The position numbers were made by a program, and so were the translations under genes. A model generated the notes under the pieces. It ran no database searches. It was not told the DNA's origin and saw only the letters and a list, made by a program, of their open reading frames with translations. Below, piece by piece: positions 7,689-16,825 of a stretch of 64,000 nt of DNA. Each line of letters begins with the position of its first letter. Position 1 is the first letter of the stretch. Source of the stretch: UBA4416 sp040387555 (GTDB lineage Bacteria > Bacteroidota > Bacteroidia > B-17B0 > Aurantibacillaceae); the NCBI GenBank assembly GCA_040387555.1, contig JAZKDO010000001.1, positions 620,001 to 684,000 on the forward strand. Reading direction: 5' to 3'.

Positions 7689-8774
7689 ATGAAAAAAATT
7701 TACTTATTATTGGCTACTATTAGCTTGTCGGTAGCGGCTCAAGCTCAGTTATCAAAACAAGAAAAAACTGGAGATGTAAAATTCGTACCACAACTTACTC
7801 TTTCATCTGCAAGAACAGCAACAGCAATGGCTGGTGATACTGCTGGATGGGATAACACAGCTGACTTTTTACCTGAATTTGGTGCAGGTGGAGGCCAGTT
7901 ATCTATTTTTAGTTCTGCAAGCGGTGGGTACGTTTATGGAAAAAATGGTGGCGGTATCAGCACTTGTGCACAAGGCTACTACAATGTAAACTCTACGCCT
8001 CTTTCTATTGAAAAAGTTGTTATGTGGGCAGTTGTTAAAGATATGGCTCCTGCTCCTTTAGCTACGTCCAACGTTTCTGTTAACATCTGGTCAATGGCTG
8101 CAAACAAAGCAAGAACTTATGTTGACGCTACGGCTACTTTTACATTAGATTCTTACGGTCCAAATGTTAAAAGAACACCAACTGCAATAGTTAATATTGC
8201 AAATGTTGATACTACAACTACAAGCTCTCAAGGTTTTGCATGGACAGTAGCAACTTTTTCTACACCAATCCAAATTTCTTCTGACTTCGCAATTTCTGCT
8301 AACTGTTTTGGTTTAGCTGCAACTGATACAGTTTGCTGGATTAGTGATGCAGTTGGTGCTGCACAAAATATTGACATGACTTTCCACGCAACTTCTGGTG
8401 GTAGCTGGTACAAAACTGATGGTGGTGCTTATGCTGAAGGCGATTTAGATAATAATATTGGCTTCTTTGCTGTATTAGGTGTTGTTTCTGCAGTTAATGA
8501 GTATTACAATGGCGTTAAATTAAACGCTATTTACCCTAACCCATCAAAAGATGTTGCTACAATTTCTTATTCTTTAGAAAAAGAATCTAACAATGTTTCT
8601 TTAGATGTATTTAACATTCATGGACAAAAAGTTTATGGTGAGAAATTTGGAACTCAACAAGCTGGTGATTATAAAGTAGATTTAAATGCATCTTCTTATG
8701 CTAGCGGTTCTTATTTTTACCAATTACGTTCAAATGGTAATGTAATTACTAAAGAATTTATTGTTACAAAATAA
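7689..8774 (+). CDS. T9SS type A sorting-domain protein, secreted
   Basis: 361 residues. A signal peptide (cleaved near VAAQAQ) is followed by about 260 residues rich in Ala, Thr and Ser with no recognised enzyme motif. The C-terminal domain of about 80 residues is a T9SS type A sorting signal: YPNPSKDVATISY, the middle strand VFNIHGQKV, then SGSYFYQLRSNG and ITKEFIVTK. T9SS moves such proteins through the outer membrane and usually cuts the domain off. Its strong promoter and perfect terminator suggest high expression as a single gene. The passenger region resembles a beta-sandwich protein but its function is unknown. Confidence 0.9.
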   Translation: MKKIYLLLATISLSVAAQAQLSKQEKTGDVKFVPQLTLSSARTATAMAGDTAGWDNTADFLPEFGAGGGQLSIFSSASGGYVYGKNGGGISTCAQGYYNVNSTPLSIEKVVMWAVVKDMAPAPLATSNVSVNIWSMAANKARTYVDATATFTLDSYGPNVKRTPTAIVNIANVDTTTTSSQGFAWTVATFSTPIQISSDFAISANCFGLAATDTVCWISDAVGAAQNIDMTFHATSGGSWYKTDGGAYAEGDLDNNIGFFAVLGVVSAVNEYYNGVKLNAIYPNPSKDVATISYSLEKESNNVSLDVFNIHGQKVYGEKFGTQQAGDYKVDLNASSYASGSYFYQLRSNGNVITKEFIVTK

Positions 8775-8790
8775 TTTCTTAATTAATAAA

Positions 8791-8827
8791 AAAAGCCGCT
8801 CTGATAGGTATTCAGAGCGGCTTTTTT
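8791..8827 (+). terminator. Rho-independent terminator
   Basis: A perfect 14-bp stem, AAAAGCCGCTCTGA (8791-8804) with TCAGAGCGGCTTTT (8812-8825), followed by T residues, 17 bp past the stop codon. Confidence 0.92.
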
Positions 8828-9055
8828 ATTGGATGTATTTTGGATCCGTTTTGTTTTTATAAAATAATTTAAGTTGTGGCTTGTAGTAACAGCAAAATTA
8901 GATTCACTAAATAATTCAGTCAGACGCAACTGAGTTTTAATTTTAAAACTCCTACTGCTTATTGATTGCACCAGCAGCTGGGGGGTGTGTAGGGCGTAAC
9001 AACAAAAAAGTTTTTATTATATACGAAATTCACTGGTAATATTATTCTCCTATTA
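8828..9055. other. Intergenic region lying between two terminators
   Basis: About 230 bp between the terminator at 8791-8827 and a second hairpin at 9056-9090. No ORF here looks coding. It could hold a short untranslated RNA ending at the second hairpin, or the remains of a lost gene; nothing decides between these. Confidence 0.3.
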
Positions 9056-9090
9056 AAAAACCTCGCTTCAAGTCTGAAGCGGGGTTTTTG
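9056..9090 (+). terminator. Bidirectional-looking terminator hairpin
   Basis: AAAAACC-TCGCTTCA, loop AGTC, TGAAGC-GGGGTTTTT. The stem is flanked by an A-run and a T-run, so it could work on either strand. No recognised gene ends directly before it. Confidence 0.7.
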
Positions 9091-9147
9091 TTTAATAATA
9101 TGTTTGTTTAGTTTTATTAATTAAATTTATCAAATAATTTATAATCT

Positions 9148-10503
9148 ATGACACACTTTTTTACTTCAATTTTTTTAGCTTTCACATCGAGCTTGCTTAT
9201 ATCGCAAACAAATTTTGCAGGCTTTCAAGCTAACAATAACAGACAAAGTCAAATCTATGCGCCAAAAGAAAACCAATTTTTGCCGGTGATTAATGCAAAA
9301 ACGACTTCCGGTGGTTTTCAAGGCAGATATAAACCTTACTTTGCTTTACCATTGGCACACAACTACGTTATTGGAGCATCAGATGCAGATTACACCAATT
9401 ATGTCATTCCTGTTTTTTGCGATTCAACTACAACAGCAAAGTTTAACAATTCCAACCCTGCAGTAATTCTTGATATGTATCCGGGAATGTCTTTTGATCC
9501 AAAATCAGTTATATACAGTCCCGGAAATACACAGCCTCTTGTTACTAATAACGACTCATATTATCTTGATACGGTATGGATTGGAGGAACCTACCAAAGA
9601 AGAGGTAATACAATTGATGATACATTGATAGTTGATGTTGTTTGGGCTGATACAGCAAACCTCAATGTATTTAACCGTTTCTATTATAACTCTATGCCTA
9701 TTCAATCATGGGGAACATATATTAACCCATTTTACAGTACATCTGTTAGTCACGGCGATAAAATAAAATACTCAGCACCATTAACCAACAGAATGAGAAT
9801 AAAACATGTATTAACGAAAACCGATTCGATAAAATCACTTACAACAGATTTCATAGCTATTCCAATTAATGGCGCAATTGGCCAATTGATACCTGCCGGA
9901 AATATTGTGAACTGCGCCTACACTTTTAATGCTGGTGGAACTCATACAAATGGCGCAATATCAACTGCCTACGGGTCGGGAACCGTTGGTGTTACAACAA
10001 GCGGCTATGCTGGCCTCATGACACAACAGGTGAATCCGCCCCTTTCGGGAGTTTCGAGTTATATTGATGGCTACGACGATTTTGGATTTGGAAAAAACTA
10101 CTCTACCAATATTTCAAAGGCACAAAGATACGGCATGACTTCTGGTTTATTTAGCAACACAACTGGAAATTCGGTTGTTGAAGGCTTTTGGATCGATTTT
10201 TCAATTCACGCTAATAATACTTCTGTTGGCATGGAACATATTTCAGGAATCAATGCCGTATTAGGCCAAAACATTCCTAACCCGTACACAAAAGAGTCGG
10301 TCGTAAAATACACTTTAGACAAAGACTTTAACACGGCAACATTTACAGTAACGGATATTATGGGACGCGTTGTGTCTTCGGAAAAAGCGGCAACTACAAC
10401 AGGAACTCATTCTATTAAATTAGGAACTTTCGCTGCTGGAGTTTATTACTATTCTTTAAGTGTAGATGGTAATGTAACTACTAAGAAAATGATCGTAGAG
10501 TAA
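9148..10503 (+). CDS. T9SS type A sorting-domain protein, secreted
   Basis: 451 residues. A signal peptide (MTHFFTSIFLAFTSSLLISQ) precedes a passenger of about 350 residues with no recognised catalytic motif. The C-terminal sorting domain begins near LGQNIPNPYTKESVVKY, followed by VTDIMGRVV, AAGVYYYSLSVDG and KKMIVE. It is therefore a T9SS substrate. It follows another T9SS cargo gene, but intervening terminators indicate separate transcripts. The two passengers are not obviously homologous; only the sorting domains are. Function unknown. Confidence 0.88.
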   Translation: MTHFFTSIFLAFTSSLLISQTNFAGFQANNNRQSQIYAPKENQFLPVINAKTTSGGFQGRYKPYFALPLAHNYVIGASDADYTNYVIPVFCDSTTTAKFNNSNPAVILDMYPGMSFDPKSVIYSPGNTQPLVTNNDSYYLDTVWIGGTYQRRGNTIDDTLIVDVVWADTANLNVFNRFYYNSMPIQSWGTYINPFYSTSVSHGDKIKYSAPLTNRMRIKHVLTKTDSIKSLTTDFIAIPINGAIGQLIPAGNIVNCAYTFNAGGTHTNGAISTAYGSGTVGVTTSGYAGLMTQQVNPPLSGVSSYIDGYDDFGFGKNYSTNISKAQRYGMTSGLFSNTTGNSVVEGFWIDFSIHANNTSVGMEHISGINAVLGQNIPNPYTKESVVKYTLDKDFNTATFTVTDIMGRVVSSEKAATTTGTHSIKLGTFAAGVYYYSLSVDGNVTTKKMIVE

Positions 10504-10526
10504 TTTTCTTTATCATAAGCTAAAAC

Positions 10527-10562
10527 AAAAAACCCGCTTCAACTTTGAAGTGGGTTTTTTAT
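10527..10562 (+). terminator. Rho-independent terminator
   Basis: AAAAAACCCGCTTCAA, short loop, TTGAAGTGGGTTTTTT, about 25 bp after the stop codon of the T9SS gene. It also faces the convergent lipoprotein gene and may serve both. Confidence 0.88.
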
Positions 10563-10590
10563 GTTTAAAAATTCAATTATTTAAAGAGCA

Positions 10591-10977
10591 TTACTTCTGG
10601 CCAGTAAAAGTATAGGATCCGGTGGCTATTACATCTAAATGACTACCTAGAACTATTGAGACATTATTTCCGTTACTTGATTTTCCCTCAAATCCTCCAC
10701 TAGACTTTGAAACCAATTGGGTTATATTGTCCGAATAAGTCCCGCCTGTATTTGTAGTGAGATAAATACTACAACTCTCGCAACCGGTTTTAGAAATCGT
10801 CAAATTTCCTAAAGAGAAGGCATTAGATGAAGAAGACCCGTGGCCATGATAAGCACCGTTATAGTGAGAGTTAAAACAAGGATCTGAAATTCCAGATTCT
10901 AAATTAACTGGTGATGCTTTCTTTTTACAAGACAACAATCCCACAATCATAACTGCCATTAAAATTTCTTTTTCCAT
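10591..10977 (-). CDS. Small lipoprotein of unknown function
   Basis: 128 residues with a short lipoprotein signal (hydrophobic AVMIVGLLSC, then Lys-Lys-Lys). The mature part is Ser/Gly-rich and contains a Cys pair (GCESC) and a His/Gly run (HYNGAYHGHGSSSS). It begins 3 bp after the mfd stop codon, so it is translated from the mfd mRNA or an internal promoter. Nothing suggests a DNA-repair role; it is probably a surface lipoprotein. Function unknown. Confidence 0.6.
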   Translation of the reverse strand: MEKEILMAVMIVGLLSCKKKASPVNLESGISDPCFNSHYNGAYHGHGSSSSNAFSLGNLTISKTGCESCSIYLTTNTGGTYSDNITQLVSKSSGGFEGKSSNGNNVSIVLGSHLDVIATGSYTFTGQK

Positions 10978-10980
10978 CGC

Positions 10981-13900
10981 TTAGGGTTTGCTTTCAGATC
11001 CCATCGGATCGGCAATTAAATTAGCTATTTTTTCTAAAACCACAATGGCTTCGTCAACGCTTTTAATGTTTTCGATAGTAAGCCATAACTTATTGTTTTG
11101 TTCCTTTAAAGCGGTTTGCTTAGGTGTTTTTTGGGCATAAGCTAACACAGCTTTAAACATGGGCGAATTAAAATATTCACTATCCTGCTTGCTTAAAAAG
11201 TAAGAAAGCATTTTATTATTTTTCAGCGTGATCTTTTCAAAGCCTAATTGCATCGCAGCCCATCGCATCCGAACCACATTGATTAATTCAGAAACTTCAA
11301 TAGGTAATGGTCCAAAACGATCCCTCATTTTCGATTCAAATACCAGCAATTCTTCCGCTTTACTCACGCTATCCAGCTCACGATACAACAACAAACGCTC
11401 GGTAAGGTTGCTCACATAAGAATCAGGGATCAATAATTGCAAATCGGTATCTACAACCGTTTCTTTCACAAACTGTCGCGAGAAGACAGATTTATCAGTA
11501 CTAGCACCCTCTCCATCTTCCACTACATCCTTATACCAATTTTCCTGTTTCAGTTCTTCAATGGCTTCATTCAATATTTTCATATAGGTATCAAAACCCA
11601 TATCATTAATAAAACCACTTTGTTCGCCGCCTAATAAATTTCCTGCGCCCCGAATGTCCAGATCCCTCATAGCAATTTGAAATCCACTTCCCAAGTCGCT
11701 GAATTCAACAATTGCCTTTAACCGTTTTCTTGCTTCGGATGTTAAATTTATAAATGGTGGTGTTAGTAAATAGCAAAACGCTTTTTTGTTGCTCCGCCCT
11801 ACCCTACCCCGCATTTGGTGCAAATCACTCAGACCGAAATTCTGAGAATCATTAATAATAATTGTATTCGCGTTACTAATATCTAATCCCGATTCAATTA
11901 TAGTGGTGGCTACTAAAATGTCAAATTCGCCTTCAATAAAACTAAACATTACGTCTTCCAGTTTATCACCTTCCATTTGTCCATGCCCAACCGCTACTCT
12001 CGCTTCTGGAACCAAGCGCTGAATAATACCAGCCACTTCCTGGATACTTTGAACTTTATTGTGGACAAAATAAACCTGTCCTCCACGATTTAACTCATAG
12101 GAAATTGCGTCACGGATGGCTTCTTCGCTAAACGAAATTAATTCAGTTTGTACCGGATACCGGTTTGCCGGCGGTGTTGATATAACCGATAAATCACGCG
12201 CGCCCATTAAACTGAATTGAAGGGTTCTCGGAATTGGTGTAGCAGTTAGAGTTAGTGTGTCTACTGTTGTTTTAAACGTCTTTAATTTATCCTTAATACC
12301 AACTCCAAACTTTTGCTCTTCATCTATGATCAATAAACCTAAATCTTTAAACTTCACATCTTTTCCAACAATTTTATGTGTACCAATCAGGATGTCGATT
12401 TTCCCTTCGGCTGTTTTCGCTAAAACTTCTTTCACTTCTTTCGCTGAACGAAAACGGTTAATGTAGCTGATGTTACAAGGCAGGTCTTTTAGCCTTTCCT
12501 GGAAAGTTTTAAAATGCTGATACGCTAAAATAGTTGTTGGAACTAAAATAGCGACTTGTTTACTATCACACACGGCCTTAAATGCGGCACGGATTGCAAT
12601 TTCTGTTTTACCGAATCCTACATCACCACAAACCAAGCGATCCATTGGATGCGGTTTTTCCATGTCCTTTTTTACATCCGTTGTTACTTTGATCTGATCA
12701 GGCGTATCTTCATAAATGAACGAAGCCTCTAATTCATGCTGCAAGTAATTATCCTGAGGGTAACGGTGTCCGGGTTGCGCTTTTCGTTTGGCGTAAAGCT
12801 TAATTAAATCGTAAGCAACTTCCTTGACGTTTTTCTTGGTTTTTTGTTTCAAAGTGCTCCAGGTGGTTGAACCAATTTTGTCGATTCGTGGCACATTTCC
12901 TTCTTTGCCTGTATACTTACTAATGCGGTGCAAACTGTGAATACTCACATACAAAAAATCATTGTCTTTATACACCAGCTTCACAGCTTCCTGTTCCTTA
13001 CCATTTACATTCAGTTTTACCAAGCCCCCAAATCGTCCAATTCCATGATCAATGTGTGTGACAAAATCGCCGGGGTTAAGTGACAAAATTTCTTTTAAAG
13101 TGAGGGATTCAGATGTTTTATATTTTGTTTCCTTTAAATGAAAACGGTGATAACGCTCGAAGACCTGATGGTCGGTATAACAAGCAATCTTCAGATCATG
13201 ATCGATGAACCCTTCATGAATATTAATGTTCACGTGTTCTATTAAACTATCTGCCGTGCGGTGTTCCTTGGACAATAAATCATTAAAGATTGTATTTAAC
13301 CTCTCCGCTTGTTTAGTATTATCAGTTGTTAAGTAATTTTTATACCCTTTGGCTTTATTAGCTTTCAGGTCATTGATGAGCATGTCAAAATTCTTATTGA
13401 ATTGAGGTTGCCCACTCTGATTAAAAGCAATTTCCTGTGAAGCTATGTGCTTTTGCAAACCGTATTCTATAATAGTGAATGGTTTAATCAGTGATAAAAA
13501 ATCTTCTCCCTGAAGGTATAATTCCTGTGGAGGCAAATGTTCAATGGTTCCCGATAAGGCGGCATGCGCTTTCTCTGTTTTCTCAAACAACTTATTAATT
13601 GTATCTTTTGAAAACAACACATCGTCAAAACACAAAACAGTGTCTTCCGAAATATAATCGAAAATGGATTGACGAACCTCAATAACCTGATTGGACTGTA
13701 TATCGGGGATAATCGTCACAAAATCATAATTATGATTAGATAACTGGGAAGCAGGATCAAAAGTTTTAATGGCATCTACATCATTCCCAAATAACTCAAT
13801 GCGATAAGGCAATTCATGTGCAAAAGAATACACATCAACAATTCCGCCACGAATCGCATACTGGCCGGGTTCAGAAACAAAATCGCATAACTCAAAATCA

Positions 13901-14364
13901 TAACTGGATAAAAATTCCTGAATGAAATCAATACTCAGTTTTTCACCTTTTTTAATGACTAATGTGTTCTTACTTAAGCTGGTTTTAGAAGCCACTTTTT
14001 CTGCCAATGCTGCAGCATAAGTTACTACAATCCCGGAGTAGCTTTCTTTACTCAAATTACTAAGCGCCTCAGCTCTTTCCTGAACGGACGCATTACTGGT
14101 TTTCTCTTCCTTGTAAGGAACTTTATAACTTTCAGGGAAATAATGAATGTGTTTTTCAGGAAGCAATGCCTGAAGATCATTTAATAAATAAGCGGCTTTT
14201 TCCTTGTCGTTACAGACAATAAAGAAGTTGGCAGAAGTGTTTTGAAACAGATCGTTTACCAAAAAGGCAAACGAGGATCCGCGCAATCCTGATAAAAATA
14301 CATTTGTATTAAGGTTTGCTTGCTTGTTTTTTAATTCGCCCCAAAACTTACCGTTCCACCACAT
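10981..14364 (-). CDS. mfd: Transcription-repair coupling factor
   Basis: 1127 residues, usual length for Mfd. It removes RNA polymerase stalled at DNA damage and recruits UvrA. The N-terminal UvrB-like modules are followed by the RNA polymerase-interacting CarD-like domain (GDFVTHIDHGIGRFGGLVKL, near residue 430). The translocase has Walker A GDVGFGKTE near 580, Walker B DEEQKFGV near 682, motif III TATPIPRTL, and the C-terminal TRCF domain. A -7-like element TATCTTTA at 14373-14380 lies eight nt before the ATG, suggesting a near-leaderless mRNA. A small lipoprotein gene follows after 3 bp. Confidence 0.97.
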   Translation of the reverse strand: MWWNGKFWGELKNKQANLNTNVFLSGLRGSSFAFLVNDLFQNTSANFFIVCNDKEKAAYLLNDLQALLPEKHIHYFPESYKVPYKEEKTSNASVQERAEALSNLSKESYSGIVVTYAAALAEKVASKTSLSKNTLVIKKGEKLSIDFIQEFLSSYDFELCDFVSEPGQYAIRGGIVDVYSFAHELPYRIELFGNDVDAIKTFDPASQLSNHNYDFVTIIPDIQSNQVIEVRQSIFDYISEDTVLCFDDVLFSKDTINKLFEKTEKAHAALSGTIEHLPPQELYLQGEDFLSLIKPFTIIEYGLQKHIASQEIAFNQSGQPQFNKNFDMLINDLKANKAKGYKNYLTTDNTKQAERLNTIFNDLLSKEHRTADSLIEHVNINIHEGFIDHDLKIACYTDHQVFERYHRFHLKETKYKTSESLTLKEILSLNPGDFVTHIDHGIGRFGGLVKLNVNGKEQEAVKLVYKDNDFLYVSIHSLHRISKYTGKEGNVPRIDKIGSTTWSTLKQKTKKNVKEVAYDLIKLYAKRKAQPGHRYPQDNYLQHELEASFIYEDTPDQIKVTTDVKKDMEKPHPMDRLVCGDVGFGKTEIAIRAAFKAVCDSKQVAILVPTTILAYQHFKTFQERLKDLPCNISYINRFRSAKEVKEVLAKTAEGKIDILIGTHKIVGKDVKFKDLGLLIIDEEQKFGVGIKDKLKTFKTTVDTLTLTATPIPRTLQFSLMGARDLSVISTPPANRYPVQTELISFSEEAIRDAISYELNRGGQVYFVHNKVQSIQEVAGIIQRLVPEARVAVGHGQMEGDKLEDVMFSFIEGEFDILVATTIIESGLDISNANTIIINDSQNFGLSDLHQMRGRVGRSNKKAFCYLLTPPFINLTSEARKRLKAIVEFSDLGSGFQIAMRDLDIRGAGNLLGGEQSGFINDMGFDTYMKILNEAIEELKQENWYKDVVEDGEGASTDKSVFSRQFVKETVVDTDLQLLIPDSYVSNLTERLLLYRELDSVSKAEELLVFESKMRDRFGPLPIEVSELINVVRMRWAAMQLGFEKITLKNNKMLSYFLSKQDSEYFNSPMFKAVLAYAQKTPKQTALKEQNNKLWLTIENIKSVDEAIVVLEKIANLIADPMGSESKP

Positions 14365-14372
14365 TGAGGCGC

Positions 14373-14380
14373 TAAAGATA
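14373..14380 (-). promoter_or_regulatory. mfd -7-like element TATCTTTA
   Basis: Minus-strand match to TAnnTTTG except for the last base, eight nt upstream of the mfd ATG. No clear -33 element was found. Confidence 0.35.
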
Positions 14381-14493
14381 GCTTATTTTTACCTAAAATA
14401 TTACATCATCATTACACAAAAACAGCATAGGTTGCAAATTGAGGCCTGCGCTTCACGACATAAATAACCGAAGATTGACTTTGAAAAACCAAT

Positions 14494-16626
14494 CTACAGT
14501 TTAGGCTCTATTCCCATATTGTAGAAAATAAATGAATAAATATCCGCCTGTTCTTCAATAACTTTAGCTGTTGGTTTTCCCGCACCATGTCCAGCTTTAC
14601 TGTCAACGCGAATAATCATCGGATTAGCTCCGGTATTTTTTTCCTGTAATGTTGCTGCAAATTTAAAAGAGTGCGCCGGAACCACTCTGTCATCATGATC
14701 CGCTGTTGTGATCATGGTTGCAGGATAGCTCTCATTTTTCACATTGTGCAAAGGTGAATATTTAACCAGGTAATTGAACTGGCTGCTGCTATCACTCGAT
14801 CCATATTCAACAGCCCAGCCCCAGCCTACTGTGAATTTATGGTAACGCAACATATCCAACACGCCAACCGCCGGAAGACATACCTTATACAAATCAGGGC
14901 GCTGCGTCATACAAGCGCCAATTAATAAACCACCATTAGAACCGCCTTGTATGGCAAGTCTTTCGGAAGAAGTATATTTTTCCTTGATTAAATATTCTGC
15001 AGCGGCGATAAAATCATCGAACACATTTTGTTTCTTGTCAAGCATTCCTGCCTTGTGCCAGGCCTCTCCGTATTCTCCACCACCCCTGATATTAGCCAAC
15101 ACAAAAACCCCTCCCTGTTCTAAAAACGCAATGCGGGCTGAACTAAAGCTAGGATTCATGGATGCATTAAATCCACCGTAAGCATACAATAGCGTTGGAT
15201 TTGTTCCATCTTTTTTCAAGCCTTTTTTGCTGACGATAAACATCGGCACTTTAGTTCCATCTTTAGAAGTATAAAACACTTGTTTTGATTCATATTCGTC
15301 CACGTTGAATTTAACTTCTGTTTTGCGGAATAACTCTGATTTACCGGTTGCAACAGTGTATTTGAAAATACTTGTTGGAACCGTGAACGAGGTGTAGGTA
15401 TAATAAAAATCCTTGTCATTTGCTTTGCCGCTAAATCCTTCGGCGGTGCCAAGCCCTGGTAAAACGATTTCATGTTCCAATTTACCAGCTAAATCATGCT
15501 GATAAACGTGTGTAGCTACATCTTTTAAATATGTGATGAATAACTTTTTGCCACAGGTCGATGCTCCTTCCATAAACTCAGGCTTTTCTGCTATCACCGT
15601 TTTCCAATTTGCCTTAGCAGGATTTTTTGGGTCTACAAGAACCACCTGTTGATTTAGTGCGCCATCATTTGTTTTAACCAATAGCTTGTCTCCAACATTA
15701 TCTATCACACCATAATCGTATTCAAAGCCTTTAAATAATAAGGCGAAATCTTTTTGTCCCGTTGTCAAATCTTTATAAAACACTTCATTACCTGAAGTGC
15801 CGGCGCTTGAATACAAAATCAAAAAGCGTTCGTCTTCCGTTACTGCGGCATTCAGGTATAATTTAGGATGTTTCTTATCCTCATAAACCAACTGATCCTT
15901 TGATTGAGGATCACCTAAGTTATGATAGTAAATTTTATGGTATTCATTCACATTCGAAAACTCTTTTCCTTTAACAGGCGCGTCGTAACGACTATAGTAA
16001 AAACCATTACCTTTCCAGGAAGCGCCACTGAATTTAACCCACTCCAATTCATCACTCATTTTTTTCTGAGTAGCAATTTCCATTACATACATAGTTTCCC
16101 AATCGCTTCCAGATTGATTAATCGCATAAGCCACATATTTATTATCGTTTGAGAAACCCATCAAGCTCATAGCAGCAGTGCCATCCTTAGATAGTGTATT
16201 TGGATCAAGGAACACTTTTGGTTCTTCCTTTTCCTTCTGAAAATATAATACACTTTGATTTTGCAATCCATCATTTTTATAAAAGAACAGGTATTCTCCT
16301 ACTTTAAATAGCGAACTGTATTTCGGGAAATTCATCAACTCTTCAATTCGCTTACCAAGCTTTTGGCGGAAGGGAATTTTAGAAAGATAATCTTCTGTTA
16401 CTTTTCGTTGCTCGTTCACCCAAAGCTTTGTGTTCTCGGTAGTATCGTTTTCTAACCAACGATACGGGTCTTCTATTTTAGTACCAAAGTAATCATCTAC
16501 CTGACTTACTTTTTCTGTTTTGGGATAGGTTAGTTTTTGCTGCACAGATTCATTGGTTTTTTTATCATTACAAGAGGCCATTACAACGGCTGAAATTCCT
16601 GCGATGATGAATTGCTTGTTTATCAT
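14494..16626 (-). CDS. Prolyl oligopeptidase (S9A), lipoprotein
   Basis: 710 residues. It cleaves short peptides after proline. The lipobox is MASC followed by Asn-Asp-Lys-Lys, so it is a lipid-anchored periplasmic or surface form. An N-terminal seven-bladed propeller region begins with the family signature DPYRWLEN. The C-terminal alpha/beta hydrolase domain has Ser in GGSNGG (about 563), Asp in DHDDRVVP (about 644) and His in AGHGAGKP (about 678), so all catalytic residues are present. A -7 element TATATTTG (16644-16651) lies upstream. It stands alone between mfd and fumC. Confidence 0.95.
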   Translation of the reverse strand: MINKQFIIAGISAVVMASCNDKKTNESVQQKLTYPKTEKVSQVDDYFGTKIEDPYRWLENDTTENTKLWVNEQRKVTEDYLSKIPFRQKLGKRIEELMNFPKYSSLFKVGEYLFFYKNDGLQNQSVLYFQKEKEEPKVFLDPNTLSKDGTAAMSLMGFSNDNKYVAYAINQSGSDWETMYVMEIATQKKMSDELEWVKFSGASWKGNGFYYSRYDAPVKGKEFSNVNEYHKIYYHNLGDPQSKDQLVYEDKKHPKLYLNAAVTEDERFLILYSSAGTSGNEVFYKDLTTGQKDFALLFKGFEYDYGVIDNVGDKLLVKTNDGALNQQVVLVDPKNPAKANWKTVIAEKPEFMEGASTCGKKLFITYLKDVATHVYQHDLAGKLEHEIVLPGLGTAEGFSGKANDKDFYYTYTSFTVPTSIFKYTVATGKSELFRKTEVKFNVDEYESKQVFYTSKDGTKVPMFIVSKKGLKKDGTNPTLLYAYGGFNASMNPSFSSARIAFLEQGGVFVLANIRGGGEYGEAWHKAGMLDKKQNVFDDFIAAAEYLIKEKYTSSERLAIQGGSNGGLLIGACMTQRPDLYKVCLPAVGVLDMLRYHKFTVGWGWAVEYGSSDSSSQFNYLVKYSPLHNVKNESYPATMITTADHDDRVVPAHSFKFAATLQEKNTGANPMIIRVDSKAGHGAGKPTAKVIEEQADIYSFIFYNMGIEPKL

Positions 16627-16643
16627 AAGATTTGATTTGATAT

Positions 16644-16651
16644 CAAATATA
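16644..16651 (-). promoter_or_regulatory. -7 element TATATTTG of the prolyl oligopeptidase gene
   Basis: Exact TAnnTTTG on the minus strand, 17 nt upstream of the ATG at 16626. Confidence 0.55.
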
Positions 16652-16707
16652 GCTTAATAGTAGAATATACTATTAGATTACATAACCGTATTAAGCCGCT
16701 TATAAAC

Positions 16708-16741
16708 TAAAACTGCCCGACGGGAATTTCCCGGGGCAATT
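16708..16741 (-). terminator. Probable terminator downstream of fumC
   Basis: Stem GCCC-GGGAAATTCCC-GGGC (16715-16737), with TTTT on the minus-strand 3' side and a T-run also on the plus strand. It lies about 90 bp beyond the fumC stop. Confidence 0.6.
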
Positions 16742-16749
16742 TTGTTATA

Positions 16750-16813
16750 GTCACCCTGAACTTGTTTCAGGGTCTCATGAGATGCCGCTTCTCGACTCCG
16801 CTCGAAGTGACAG
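16750..16813. repeat. Dispersed intergenic palindromic repeat
   Basis: Contains hairpin CCCTGAActtgtTTCAGGG (16754-16772), palindrome TCTCATGAGA and CTTCTCGActccgCTCGAAG (about 16788-16807), with TCAC and GTGA at the ends. A related core (GTTCTCGActacgcTCGAAC) recurs at 22841-22865. Elements of this look are common in bacterial intergenic DNA. Confidence 0.7.
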
Positions 16814-16825
16814 TTCTGCATAATT

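Noticed and set aside
8783..8971. 62-codon minus-strand ORF after the first T9SS gene
   Set aside because: It crosses a perfect terminator hairpin and has no coding features.
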